A stretch of DNA of 31,793 nt from a virus. Below are positions 15,087-25,000 of this stretch, piece by piece (position 1 is the first letter of the stretch; every line of letters starts with the position of its first letter). Below the pieces are notes generated by a model. It saw nothing but the letters and a program-made list of their open reading frames with translations, did no database searches and was not told the origin of the DNA. Where the stretch lies: positions 1 to 31,793 of the IMG/VR virus record IMGVR_UViG_3300010392_001000; one strand, 5' to 3'. Made by a program: the position numbers and the translations under genes.

Positions 15087-15112
15087 CTAGTATCCTTTTC
15101 TAAATAACTGAC

Positions 15113-15144
15113 CCGGGATCCCCCCAAGGAATCCCGGTTTTTTT
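15113..15144 (+). terminator. Rho-independent terminator at the right edge of the insert
   Basis: CCGGGAT (15113-15119) pairs perfectly with ATCCCGG (15131-15137) around an 11-nt loop, followed by seven T. It separates cargo from the phage operon and directly precedes promoter copy 2. Confidence 0.9.
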
Positions 15145-15155
15145 ATGCCAGTATT

Positions 15156-15192
15156 TTGTCCTTTCACATTCTAATCCTGAAACCTATCCTTG
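15156..15192 (+). promoter_or_regulatory. Bipartite late-promoter-like motif, copy 2 (portal operon)
   Basis: TTGTCCTTTCA starts at 15156, and the TTG of TATCCTTG starts 34 nt later at 15190. It lies 33 nt before the start codon of the secreted protein, right after a terminator. Confidence 0.65.
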
Positions 15193-15224
15193 CACCACAT
15201 ATTATTAACTAAATTATTTATATC

Positions 15225-16943
15225 ATGAAAAGGTTTATTGGATTAATCTTAATTCTTGCAATGTTGTCCATTTTTGGTACTAACAACTTTATCCGCGCAC
15301 AGGACTGCAAGCCTGACCCACCGCCCGGATCAGAAGATGGCTTCACTATCCGTAAGGAATTGGCCTATTACAGAACCGGTGAGAGTGAGCCCTCATTCTA
15401 CAATATAAAGGGGATCGAGTTTCCCATCTTTGATGATCAGGATTACATTGGTACATATGGTATCGATGGCTTCTGTAGGGGGAGTGACAACCTTTGGGTT
15501 ACTGATGGCACAGCCCATGCCTTCACTAAAGGCTTTAGTCATGAAGATGGCTACGGCATTAAGTCTGGCTTTGATTACCAGGAGGAAGTGTTTCTGTTTT
15601 ACTATGATAAACAGTCTGACACTTTCTATGAGCTAAGAGGGACTGTTTATGATTATGTAGCATTGGCTAACGATCCGAATGTCCTGCCTGTGGAGCATAT
15701 GACGCATAGTTCCCTAACATTCTACTTTATGTTCGACCCCTATCTTGGCGATGAAATTACGCTCAATATAGATGCCGAGCTGGTTGCTCCTGTCCTTTCT
15801 CCCAACCCTGATATTACTGAAGTAAAAACAGGCATGACCAAATACGCCAACCTTAACCTCAAAAACAGGAATGTTAAAAAGATTGCTATAGATATTGTTG
15901 CTGGGCCTGGCACTGCTTATAAAAGTAATGTCTGGCCATATTCCTATTTTTTTGAAGCTGAACCGATTTCCGGTACCACTACCATTAAGCTTTCTGCACT
16001 CGATTATTACGACAATACCTATATCGAATCCATTGTTCAATTCAATACCCTGGTTACTGAAGATGATCAAGTGAAGCTTTTTGAAGATGATAGAATTGCA
16101 TTTTGGGAACAGGATGGGAATTTACATTTCCGATCCAAGATTGGTGAAACATACCTATCATTCGTTAGTCGATCTGCAATGCAAATTGGTAATGTAGAAT
16201 ATATCCCGATGGCACGCTTACTCCGTGAGGTAAAGAAAAATAAATCGGGTGAAGTCAATGGCTGGTATATGTACTATACCGGCCCGGAACACGTGTCAAA
16301 ATCCAAACAAAAGGTTTTCTTTGAATTCATTGTTCCTGGCGCAATACCTGAACCGCCTGTCACGGATCTCCTGTATGAAAATGACAAATTCAAATTACAA
16401 TCTGTCGATTCTGATATAGTAGGTGTCCTTTCCGATGAAGATATTCTGCTGGTGAAATTCCTGTACAATGGTAGATTCGTTACCAAGAGAATGGGAACTT
16501 CAAGACCTGTATTTGGTGTAAGCCAGGCTGTGGATAAAGGCCTCTCGATCATTGAATACAAGGTGCGGAATGGCAGGAAATGGGATGTGTACCCAATGGA
16601 TGTTGTTATTTATGAAGCGCAGGATCCTGATGCCGGTATTGTAAAATTCGTTGCCAATCCACCTGAAGTGGTCGATATTTTCTACGACCATGCCTATATT
16701 AAATGTGGCTATGACAATGACCAGGTTGTTGTGTCTAATTTCACAACTGAAAGCATGACATTCAAATTCTATGTCAACAATGGTTTTATCATTAGCACAT
16801 CGGTTAAGCCCGGGGCTTCATATGAGTTCGCAAGTAAAAAGCTTGCTGATTACTCCGGCAGATCCCCTATCGGATTTGAATGGTGCATAAAGAACAGCCC
16901 AATCTGTGAGGATGTTCCAAATTTAATACCAATGGTAGATTGA
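15225..16943 (+). CDS. Secreted phage-operon protein of unknown function
   Basis: This 572-residue protein has a clear signal peptide: MKR, a hydrophobic core (FIGLILILAMLSIFG) and probable cleavage after A25 (RA|QD). The mature part looks all-beta, with several repeated-looking modules, few helices and scattered cysteines, including a pair near the C-terminus (WCIKNSPIC). I see no enzyme motif. It is the first gene after promoter copy 2, and its stop overlaps the start of the next gene. It is therefore co-transcribed with the portal gene, which is odd for an exported protein. Possible roles are a lysogenic-conversion or superinfection-exclusion surface factor, or a virion-attached protein; none is demonstrated. 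Confidence 0.75.
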   Translation: MKRFIGLILILAMLSIFGTNNFIRAQDCKPDPPPGSEDGFTIRKELAYYRTGESEPSFYNIKGIEFPIFDDQDYIGTYGIDGFCRGSDNLWVTDGTAHAFTKGFSHEDGYGIKSGFDYQEEVFLFYYDKQSDTFYELRGTVYDYVALANDPNVLPVEHMTHSSLTFYFMFDPYLGDEITLNIDAELVAPVLSPNPDITEVKTGMTKYANLNLKNRNVKKIAIDIVAGPGTAYKSNVWPYSYFFEAEPISGTTTIKLSALDYYDNTYIESIVQFNTLVTEDDQVKLFEDDRIAFWEQDGNLHFRSKIGETYLSFVSRSAMQIGNVEYIPMARLLREVKKNKSGEVNGWYMYYTGPEHVSKSKQKVFFEFIVPGAIPEPPVTDLLYENDKFKLQSVDSDIVGVLSDEDILLVKFLYNGRFVTKRMGTSRPVFGVSQAVDKGLSIIEYKVRNGRKWDVYPMDVVIYEAQDPDAGIVKFVANPPEVVDIFYDHAYIKCGYDNDQVVVSNFTTESMTFKFYVNNGFIISTSVKPGASYEFASKKLADYSGRSPIGFEWCIKNSPICEDVPNLIPMVD

Positions 16944-17227
16944 AAAACGCCAATACCATATCCCTCTATTCTGCCATTGACCAGATGCGGAAGATCAGCG
17001 AAAGAAAAGGCCATTTCTCTTTTTCCTTTATGTCCTACTCCCGCTCAGATGGAAGCTCCCATGGCATTGTACAGGTGGATAAGGCCCGGCTGCGGAGCGG
17101 CAATCCGGATGAGGCCAATTATGGTGACTATCTCTTAAACTTTGTTGATCTCAATACGGGGAAAGCATTCCAGTGCTGGAAACCCTGCCTGATGATTTTT
17201 GATAGCAATAAAATATTCCTGAAATGA
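16940..17227 (+). CDS. Small phage protein, function unknown
   Basis: 95 residues starting at TTG 16940, overlapping the previous stop codon by 4 nt. It ends 4 nt into the portal gene (ATGA-type overlap), so it is translationally coupled on both sides. The sequence has a basic N-terminal helix (SAIDQMRKISERKG), then strands with FSFSFMSYSRSDGSSHG and a C-terminal FQCWKPCLMIFD. I do not recognise it. A head or portal-assembly accessory is plausible from position only. Confidence 0.65.
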   Translation: MKNANTISLYSAIDQMRKISERKGHFSFSFMSYSRSDGSSHGIVQVDKARLRSGNPDEANYGDYLLNFVDLNTGKAFQCWKPCLMIFDSNKIFLK

Positions 17228-18570
17228 TTACAAGGAACGGAAACACAGGCCTTGTGAGCATGGCTGATAACTCAGCATACTCATTCAATATTGCCAGCGC
17301 AGATTCTGTTACTGATTTCGAATTTTTCAATTCAAATCAACAACAGACCTGGGAGGATGATCCCCAGGTGGTAGGCGGCTTTAAAATTGTTCCCTTTGGT
17401 GAAATGAATAACCTTCCGGTTGTCCTGCGCAATATCATCGAGGACAATAACCTGGCTGCCGGCATCTTTAAGCGACAACGGGGATTGCTGTGGGGCCAGG
17501 GCCCGGAACTTTACAGGGAAGAATTTACAGGGAATGATAAACAAAGAGTGTGGGTTGAGGATAACCAGGTTAAAGACTGGTTAAAGTCATGGGATTACGA
17601 ATCCTACCTCCTTCACCTTATCGTTGATTATTTTCATTCTGAATGCACCTTTTCAAAAATTGTCCGCAACCGTGGCCCCCGGATCGGCGGCACAGGGATG
17701 ATAAAGCTTCTGGAATATGTTTCCGTTTCACGGGCAAGGTTGGAATGGCCACAGGACAGGATAAAACCAAAACAGGTAGTTGTCGGTGATTTCGACGATC
17801 AGCAGTACAACCATTACCAGGCTTATCCCATATTCAATGAATCCGATCCTTACCAATACCCTGTGTCAATCATGTTTTCGAACATGGCTTCGTTTGCAAG
17901 ACGCTTTTATGGAGTGCCGGCCTATTATGGTGCCCTGAACTGGATCAGGAAGGCTTCTTCAATACCAAAGATATTGCAGTCGCTTACTGACAACTCATTG
18001 AACATTAAGTGGCATATCATTTCCCCTGCAGCTTACTGGGAAGCAAAACAGGAAAAGATCAGGGAGAACTGCACCCTCAAAGGCATCGAATACAACGACC
18101 GGATGTTGGAGGACCTCAAGGATGAAATTTTTAAAAAACTTGCCAAGGTATTGGCCGGGGAAACCAATGTTGGCAAGTTTTTTACTTCCGAAAAAGTCAT
18201 GAATGAGTTTGGCCAAATGGAAAATTGGGAAATCCAACCCATCGATCAAAAGGTGAAGGACTTTATTGAGAGCCAGATAAAAGTCGCCGATAAAGCGGAT
18301 AGCGCTACAACATCCGGCTTGGGCTTACACCCTGCCCTATCCAATATTATGGTGGATGGAAAGCTTGCCTCCGGATCAGAACAGCTGTATGCCCTCAAAT
18401 TGTACCTGGCCACTGAAATTGATATCCCTGAGAAAATAATTACAAAGGCCCTCAATACTGCCATTGCCATCAACTGGCCTTACAAAAACCTCAAAATCGG
18501 TTTTTATCATAATGTGGTCAAAACAGAAGATTCGGTAACGAGTAACGAAAGGATGAAAAATGCTGTTTAA
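17224..18570 (+). CDS. Phage portal protein
   Basis: 448 residues. The early segment (GGFKIVPFGEMNNLPVVL, then NNLAAGIFKRQRGLLWGQG) and the middle beta/helical region match portal proteins of Bacteroidota phages. The long helical stretch RMLEDLKDEIFKKLAKVLAG would be the stem/clip region. The C-terminal GSEQLYALKLYLATEIDIP resembles the portal wing end. The portal forms the dodecameric ring through which the terminase pumps DNA. It is slightly short for the family and normally lies next to the large terminase, whereas here about 12 kb separate them. It overlaps the next gene by 11 nt. Confidence 0.75.
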   Translation: MITRNGNTGLVSMADNSAYSFNIASADSVTDFEFFNSNQQQTWEDDPQVVGGFKIVPFGEMNNLPVVLRNIIEDNNLAAGIFKRQRGLLWGQGPELYREEFTGNDKQRVWVEDNQVKDWLKSWDYESYLLHLIVDYFHSECTFSKIVRNRGPRIGGTGMIKLLEYVSVSRARLEWPQDRIKPKQVVVGDFDDQQYNHYQAYPIFNESDPYQYPVSIMFSNMASFARRFYGVPAYYGALNWIRKASSIPKILQSLTDNSLNIKWHIISPAAYWEAKQEKIRENCTLKGIEYNDRMLEDLKDEIFKKLAKVLAGETNVGKFFTSEKVMNEFGQMENWEIQPIDQKVKDFIESQIKVADKADSATTSGLGLHPALSNIMVDGKLASGSEQLYALKLYLATEIDIPEKIITKALNTAIAINWPYKNLKIGFYHNVVKTEDSVTSNERMKNAV

Positions 18571-19549
18571 TAAATCAAACAACGGGATTGAGGAGCTTAA
18601 TCTACTGACCGGCTTCTTTTACAATTACAACAACTTTGACAATATCCGAACGGATATCCTGCTGGCCGAAGAATATATTGCTGACCTGGTAGGAAAGGAA
18701 GTGATGGCCTTTGCCCAGGCACACTATGATAGCGTGAATTATCAGGCTGATAATTTTGATGAACTAACTGACCTGGTTTATCATATTCAGCTGCCGGTAA
18801 CTTTTCTTGCCATTAAATCGTACAGCGAAAATGCTGATCTCAGCCATGAAGACACCGGGAGAAAAGTTAAGATTGATGCTGAAAACGAGAAATTGCCCTG
18901 GCAGTGGATGCTGGACAAAGACGAAAAGGCGTTAGTAAAAAAGGCCAATAAAACAATCGATAGACTGATCGCTTTCCTTGATGAAAATGTTTCCATAATT
19001 ACACCATGGAAAGACTCCGAGGCCCGTAAATCAATAGCGGCACAATTCATTGTCTCAGCTTCGCAGTTCAATGATATCTACCCCATAGAAAGTTCCAGGA
19101 GTTTTTTCATCCGGATATCTCCTTTTATCAGGGAAGCGGAACTGAATTACATTCTTCCTGTCTTAACCAAATCTACCTACGACGACATCAAAGCAGCACT
19201 GAAATCGGATGAAGGATACCAGGATACTGATCACCTGCTTGATTTCATTCGTGTGCCGCTTGCATTGTTTGCCATGGGCATCGCCATCGAAAGGCTTGCC
19301 CTCGATGTACTTCCTGATGGGGTCTATCAGAATGTTATCTCGGATAACCATACCATGAATGCAAAAAAGCCTGCTAATATGGACCTGAGGAACCAGGTTT
19401 CACAGATGCTCAAGGAACAGGCTGAATCTAAATTATCCCTGCTTCAGAACAAGATCAAACAAATTGCAGCCATAGCTTCAGGGTCAGAATATGAATCTCC
19501 TGATCTTACCCAGGGTTTGAATGCAGACAACCAATTCGCCAGGATATAA
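18560..19549 (+). CDS. Putative head-tail connector or head-completion protein
   Basis: 329 residues, mostly helical, starting inside the end of the portal gene and ending in a TAATG overlap with the next gene. The N-terminal half contains LLTGFFYNYNNFDNIRTDILLAEEYI and a second half with SRSFFIRISPFIREAELNYILPVL. The pattern of two related helical halves is one I associate with an uncharacterised Bacteroidota phage family found right after the portal. There is a coiled-coil-like C-terminus (MLKEQAESKLSLLQNKIKQ). A connector or adaptor role is inferred from position. Confidence 0.5.
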   Translation: MLFNKSNNGIEELNLLTGFFYNYNNFDNIRTDILLAEEYIADLVGKEVMAFAQAHYDSVNYQADNFDELTDLVYHIQLPVTFLAIKSYSENADLSHEDTGRKVKIDAENEKLPWQWMLDKDEKALVKKANKTIDRLIAFLDENVSIITPWKDSEARKSIAAQFIVSASQFNDIYPIESSRSFFIRISPFIREAELNYILPVLTKSTYDDIKAALKSDEGYQDTDHLLDFIRVPLALFAMGIAIERLALDVLPDGVYQNVISDNHTMNAKKPANMDLRNQVSQMLKEQAESKLSLLQNKIKQIAAIASGSEYESPDLTQGLNADNQFARI

Positions 19550-20409
19550 TGCATACAGTTGAAATAGCAGGCCGGATAAATGTTTTGGAATTCCCTTCCT
19601 CACTGGACGAACTATCTCCGGAGAATTTTATAGCCTTCGTGAATGCATACATTAAATTCTCCGCCAGGGAAATCAGCTACCGGGACTTCAAGATCATGAT
19701 GTTGTTCCACTTTATTGATATTGATACAAGGAATTGGGTAAGGGATAAACTAACAGAAGTGCAGAAAGACCTGATCACGGAAAATGTTCACAGGCTTTCT
19801 GAGTTGATCAATTTCTTTTTTTCTGCTGATAAAACCAATGGGGAAATAAACCTTGCCATAGATTTCTCATCCTGGACAAAAAATCTATTGCCGGAATACA
19901 AAGGTTATCATGGACCGGTGGGATTATTCTCTGATCTGATCGGAATCGAGTACAAAGAAGCACAGGTTGAATCCAGCTTGTTTATGCAAGACCTGGACAC
20001 CCGGCATCTGGATGTTCTCTGTGCCGTACTTTACCGAAAACCGCTTTTACCTTTTATGCAGAAACCAAAGTTTGACGCAATCAAAGTTGCTGCAATATCC
20101 AAAAAAACATGCAAGTGGCCTCTGGTGGTGAAATATGGCGTATTTCTGAACTTTATGGCCCTGCAGTATCATTTAAAATGTAGCGCCTTTACCGTCGATG
20201 GAAAAGAGATATCATTTGCTCCCCTGTTTTCAGAAGAAAATTCAGGTAGTGATGATAATTTAGGAATGACGGCATTATTTTTCACCCTGGCAGAAAGCCG
20301 GGTATTTGGTAATGTCGCAGAAACCAGCAGCCAGAATATTTTTGATATCCTCTACCGCCTTTACCAAATCCATACCTCTTACAATAAAAACAAAAAGACT
20401 GATGGTTAA
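19549..20409 (+). CDS. Unrecognised phage morphogenesis protein
   Basis: 286 residues, translationally coupled to its neighbours: TAATG at its start and an 8-nt overlap at its end. Predicted alternating helices, no signal peptide, no membrane segment and no catalytic motif. It sits between a connector-type gene and a tail-terminator-type gene, so a head-to-tail joining role is possible. I cannot name a family. Confidence 0.65.
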   Translation: MHTVEIAGRINVLEFPSSLDELSPENFIAFVNAYIKFSAREISYRDFKIMMLFHFIDIDTRNWVRDKLTEVQKDLITENVHRLSELINFFFSADKTNGEINLAIDFSSWTKNLLPEYKGYHGPVGLFSDLIGIEYKEAQVESSLFMQDLDTRHLDVLCAVLYRKPLLPFMQKPKFDAIKVAAISKKTCKWPLVVKYGVFLNFMALQYHLKCSAFTVDGKEISFAPLFSEENSGSDDNLGMTALFFTLAESRVFGNVAETSSQNIFDILYRLYQIHTSYNKNKKTDG

Positions 20410-20851
20410 TATTTCATCGTTGCTTAGTCTGGCAGAAAACCTGAAGAACAATACAGAACTGAATCATGTAATTTGGGTAACTACCGAGTCTGAGCTGTCA
20501 AAGAAACTTCCTAAAGCTTCTTTAACCAGCTTTCCTGCCCTGGTGGTTGTTACTCCCTCCTATGACTCTAAAGGTTCGGACAGGGAATCAATTCGCGATA
20601 TTACCAGCCTGATTTTTTTTATCCTCAGCAAGCAATCCCATCAAAACATCAAAGAAGAGGAGCTTGTCATGGACATGGATAAAACACTTTCAATATGTAA
20701 ACAAATCGAAACCATTTTGATCTCGGGATTTCCCAACCAGGACACATGCTATATTTCAAATCATGTGGATCCTGAAAGTTTCCATATTGATCCCGAATTC
20801 AACTATCTGGGATGCAATGGCTGGTCGATGACTTTCGAATTAACATTGTAA
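20402..20851 (+). CDS. Small phage protein, possibly tail terminator/completion
   Basis: ATG 20402 (MVNISSLL) gives 149 residues and an 8-nt overlap with the previous gene; the longer frame from 20306 is not needed. Alternating strands and helices (PALVVVTPSYDSKGSD) end in a conserved-looking HIDPEFNYLGCNGWSMTFEL. Short alpha/beta proteins with this kind of ending occur in phage neck/tail modules. The tail-terminator call is weak and based mainly on position between portal and tape measure. Confidence 0.6.
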   Translation: MVNISSLLSLAENLKNNTELNHVIWVTTESELSKKLPKASLTSFPALVVVTPSYDSKGSDRESIRDITSLIFFILSKQSHQNIKEEELVMDMDKTLSICKQIETILISGFPNQDTCYISNHVDPESFHIDPEFNYLGCNGWSMTFELTL

Positions 20852-20855
20852 TGAA

Positions 20856-21185
20856 ATGAGTGATGAATTAAAAATTGAATGGCGCAAAGCACTGTGGTCA
20901 CTTGTAATTGCCGCAATTCTCGCAATTGCCGGCACCATATCCGCCAATGTTATTACCACTGCCACTTTGCGTGAAAAAATCGATACCATCGAAACCGAAC
21001 AACAAAACATCCGGGCGAAACTGGATATTCTGACGATTCAGATGGAAAGGAAAGTGCCCCGGGAGACCATGGATGAATGTCTGAGGGACATGGAAAATAA
21101 ACTTGACAACATCCATACATCCGCCGAAAAAAACTACCATAATTTAAACAACTCAATTCTTGAAATCTATAAAGTCCTAAAATAA
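20856..21185 (+). CDS. Single-span membrane protein with coiled coil (lysis accessory or spanin-like)
   Basis: 109 residues. One N-terminal membrane helix (about residues 12-35, WSLVIAAILAIAG) is followed by a charged coiled coil (40-105, IETEQQNIRAKLDILTIQMERK). It lies 4 nt after the previous stop and couples through TAATG to the holin-like gene. This topology fits an inner-membrane spanin or holin-accessory protein. No lipoprotein partner is visible nearby, so the exact role is open. Confidence 0.6.
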   Translation: MSDELKIEWRKALWSLVIAAILAIAGTISANVITTATLREKIDTIETEQQNIRAKLDILTIQMERKVPRETMDECLRDMENKLDNIHTSAEKNYHNLNNSILEIYKVLK

Positions 21186-21571
21186 TGAAGATCTTCTCCA
21201 GAAAAAACATTGACCAGGTTGTGGATGCCACAATCTCAGCAGGCGATAAGCTTTTCTTCACCAACGAAGAAAAGGCCGACTATTCAAAAGGCATTGCCGA
21301 TGCACAGATAGAGTATCTGAAAAGCACCATCGGTGAGAGTTCAATCCGATCATTAACCAGGCGCTGGTTATCGATGGCTATCATGTTTGTTTTCCTTTTT
21401 CTGATCCTCTTTTCTGTTGCAGTACGATGGTGGGATCCTGAGTACGCACGTTTTGTATTCTCAGTTGCCAGGGAAATGCTTACCCTGGTCATGATGGTAG
21501 CCGGCTTTTTCTTTGGGGGCTATATGGTTAAGAATTATGTAGCTCCAGCCTTTAATAAAGGCAAGAAGTAG
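21185..21571 (+). CDS. Holin-like membrane protein
   Basis: 128 residues with a soluble N-terminus (~60 residues, containing TNEEKADYSKGIADAQIEYL) and two strong membrane helices (about 61-83 and 98-116), ending in a basic tail (FNKGKK). This resembles the holins-of-three-TMs type annotated in phages of Bacteroidota and Proteobacteria, in which the first segment is weakly hydrophobic. Holins permeabilise the inner membrane at lysis. Its pairing with the preceding single-span membrane gene supports a lysis pair. No endolysin is visible in the window. It is the last gene of the portal transcription unit. Confidence 0.65.
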   Translation: MKIFSRKNIDQVVDATISAGDKLFFTNEEKADYSKGIADAQIEYLKSTIGESSIRSLTRRWLSMAIMFVFLFLILFSVAVRWWDPEYARFVFSVAREMLTLVMMVAGFFFGGYMVKNYVAPAFNKGKK

Positions 21572-21582
21572 TATCAGTAAAA

Positions 21583-21619
21583 CAGTCCTTTCGCAAAAGG
21601 TAGTGGCAATCTACATTTG
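21583..21619 (+). promoter_or_regulatory. Bipartite late-promoter-like motif, copy 3 (tail operon)
   Basis: CAGTCCTTTCG starts at 21583, and the TTG of TACATTTG (a perfect TAnnTTTG) starts 34 nt later at 21617. The ATG at 21625 is only 5 nt after the box, implying a leaderless transcript. The first two bases differ from the other copies (CA for TT). Confidence 0.6.
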
Positions 21620-21624
21620 GCACC

Positions 21625-22062
21625 ATGGCAAATGAAGAATTAAATTTTATCAATAAAACGCTGGTTTCGCAGGCCGACTTCATGATAGACCTTTTCCAAA
21701 GGGATATCGATAAGAAAAGACTCCGTGATACAGATGCATTGAGGAACAGTTTTAAAGCAAGCATTTCTGCGTCCGGAGGGAAACCAACCCTGAGAATGTC
21801 ATTCTACTCCTATGGCCGTGCCCTGGACATTCGCTTTTATAAGAAAAGGAAAGACCTGGCATCTTTTAAATCAGATACTCATAAGGATATTTGGGGTATC
21901 CGGGACAGAAAGAAAAAAAGGAAAAGAACAAACTGGTACGCCCGCAATTTTTATGGTTCGGCAAATCGCCTGTTCACTATTCTGTCAACAGAATACAAAG
22001 CAAGTGAACGCAAAAAATACACACGGATCCTTCATGGCCAAAACATCAAGATTGCCTTATGA
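21625..22062 (+). CDS. Basic phage tail/neck protein
   Basis: 145 residues, very basic in the C-terminal half (RDRKKKRKRTNWYARNFYG). The N-terminal ~60 residues have the helix-then-strand pattern (DADALRNSFKASIS-like) of tail-completion proteins related to HK97 gp10, but similarity is faint. It overlaps the tape-measure gene by 4 nt and starts the tail operon just after promoter copy 3. It may alternatively be a tape-measure chaperone. Confidence 0.6.
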   Translation: MANEELNFINKTLVSQADFMIDLFQRDIDKKRLRDTDALRNSFKASISASGGKPTLRMSFYSYGRALDIRFYKKRKDLASFKSDTHKDIWGIRDRKKKRKRTNWYARNFYGSANRLFTILSTEYKASERKKYTRILHGQNIKIAL

Positions 22063-25000
22063 GCTTAAAAATTGATCGCCTGCAACTGGAAATTATCATT
22101 AACAATGATAAAGCCCGCCAGTCCCTAAAGGCCCTGGAAAGGGATATGGTTTCGGTGAAAAAGCAATTGAAAAAAGTTCCTGAAGGATCTGCTGAATGGA
22201 AGCTATTGGATAATCGGCTTAAAACACTTCAGCAGGAACATGACAGGGTAACATCTTCCATTGGTTTACACGGGATGTCCATGAAGGAACTTTCGCAACG
22301 TCAGAAGGAACTCAACCTGATGATGCGAAACATGGACCCAAGGACTGCTGCCTATAAGCAACTGGACGTACAACTCCAAAAGGTAGCTGCCAGGCAGAGA
22401 GAACTTCGCATGGGGACCCAGGCCACCAATATGTCGCTGACCAAAATGGCAAATGGCTTTAATAAATACTTCTCGATGATCGCCGCAGCAGCAGCAACGA
22501 TCACCGGAATTATTATGGGCTTCCGGAAGTTGGTTGATCTGGCGAATGCTTTTGAAGAATCCGTTGCCAAGCTATCCAGTATCACAGGGTTGATGGGGGA
22601 TCAGCTTGACTGGCTTTCAAATGCAGCTAAAAGGGCAGCTAAAGAGGGAACAGACTCGGGGATCAAAATCACATCCAGCGCCAACGATATTATAGATGCC
22701 TACACACTGATGGGATCAGCACAACCGGTTCTGCTGGGAAACAAAAAAGCTTTGGATGCTGTAACCCAATCAGCAATGACTTTGGCCGAAGCAGCCAAAA
22801 TGAAGGTAACTGAAGCCGTGGAAGGACTTGCCAATACGATGAACCAGTTCAACGCGCAGGCACATGAATCCACACGCTACATTAATGTTCTGGCTGCCGG
22901 TTCCAAAGCCGGTGCAGCGCCGATTAATGATATCAGTGAATCGATGGTGAAATTTGGTGCCGTCAGTGCTGCTTCAAATATTTCCGTGGAAGAATCCGTG
23001 GCACTTATTGAGACAATGGCAGCAAAAGGCATCAAAGGTGCCCAGGCCGGAACAATGCTAAAAACAGCCCTTCTGAAAATGCAGGTGGCCACCGATGATA
23101 TTAATCCAAGGATTGTAGGTATGACCACAGCCCTTGAAAATTTGCGTCGCAAAAATTATGATGCAGCGGAAATGATCAAACTTTTTGGTCTCAAAGCATA
23201 TATTGCAGGTCAAACACTCGTTTCCGGAGTTGAGGATTTTAAGCAATTCAAAGAAGCTGTTACAGATACCAATACTGCGCTGGAGCAGGCCGCTACCAAT
23301 ACCGCTACCAGAGCCGCTAAATTACAGCGGGCTAAAAACAGTTTTGCGATCGTAGCCATGGAATTGGGTGAAAAGCTGGCTCCTGCCCTAACCTTCTCAA
23401 CCAACTCATTCAAGTATTTTATTAAAGCACTCATGGCTGCGCCACAGTTTGTTCAACAAAATCAATTAGCAATCATTTCATTGGTTGGAGCTTTCATGGC
23501 TTACAAACAGGCTCAGCTTGCTGTAATCGCTACTTCACTTATGGAGCATTTAACCCTTCAAAAAGGTATTGGATTAAAGATCAAAGATGCCGTAGTCATG
23601 CAGGGATTGATTATTAAGGAGCAGCTTTTAACAGTATGGAAAGGGAAGGGAACCATAGCATCCAAAGTGGCTACAACCGCTCAGTTGGTATGGAACAGGG
23701 CCGTGGCAGCAAACCCCATTGGCGCTATCGTAATGGTGCTGACAGCCCTGGTGGTTGCTATTAAATTGTATGACCGTTATAATTCAGATGCCGTTTTACG
23801 TCAACAACATCTGAATGACGCGATGGAAGATGCCGATACAATTATCAGCAAGCTATCCGGAGCCAATAAAGAGTATCAGGAACATATCGTTGCGCTTAAT
23901 AAACTCTCACTTCAGGAGAAAAAGGATCTGGAAGAAAAGATTGACCTGTCCATCAAGCTTGCCAAAGCAAAGCTTTTGGAAATGCAGGCCGATGAAAAAG
24001 CCCTTCGCGCTGAGAATACAAAGGCCACCACCTTCCAGATGGTTACCAATGCTGTTCTTTCCCTGGGGAATGCATCCATTATGACTGGAATGAATATCAA
24101 GGATGCTTTTGAAAACGGTGCAGAAGCCGTGGATCCATTCAAAGAAAAGTTGAATGCCCTGGCCCTTGAGATATCCGATCTTGAAAACACTGCCCTGTCG
24201 TTGGATGAAGTCCTGGGTGCCGAACAAATTGCCGATAAGATCGGAATTGGTTCAATCTCCGAAGTGGAAGAAAAAATGCGTTACCTGGGAATCGCCCTGA
24301 AAAATGCTTCTGCCGGATCAGAAGAATTTAACAGGATTTCTGCAAAACTTTCCGAAGCAACCAAAGTCTATTTTGCCCTTACTGAGAATAATCTTGATGA
24401 ATCGGCAGATGCTCAAAAGGCAAGGATCGAGGCCATGAAAAAAGCCAATGAAGATTATTTTGCATCCATTAACAAGCTGGCTGATAAAGCCTATGAAGAT
24501 ACGCTAAACCGTTCCGAGAAGGAAGTGCTGGCCATCGATGAAAAATACCAGGCGCTCTATGAAAAGGCAGACCTTGCCGGGCAGGAAACGACGGAACTTC
24601 AACAGATGCACGCTGATGAACTTGCCGCTAAACGTATTGAGCAGGAAGAAAGGGCAAATCTCGAATTGCTTGAAATCAAGCGTAAATATGGTATAGATGT
24701 CTATGACGAATTGTACAACCTTGAACTTGGACAGCTTGAAATTCTTTACGAGAAGAAGCTTCTTATGGAAGAAGAGTTTCAGATAGCTGTCCAGACCCTT
24801 CAGGACAAGTACAATAACATGAGGGAGAAGGCCAATTCAAAAACCACTGACAAGACCAAGGCAAACCTTAACAAGGTTAAGGCCTGGGAGGATGTAAGCG
24901 CTGTTGAACGTGTTGACAGGGTGCAATGGATTGTCCGGGAATCTGCATCAGCACTTAACCAAAACACCGCTGCCTATAAAATTCTTGCTTCTGCTGATGC

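Noticed and set aside
5249-15112. CRISPR array or tRNA attachment site in the insert
   Set aside because: No regularly spaced repeats and no cloverleaf were found; the repeats present are single palindromes or a pair 6.6 kb apart.
15795-15810. GTCCTTTC inside the secreted-protein gene
   Set aside because: It lies within coding sequence and has no correctly spaced second element.
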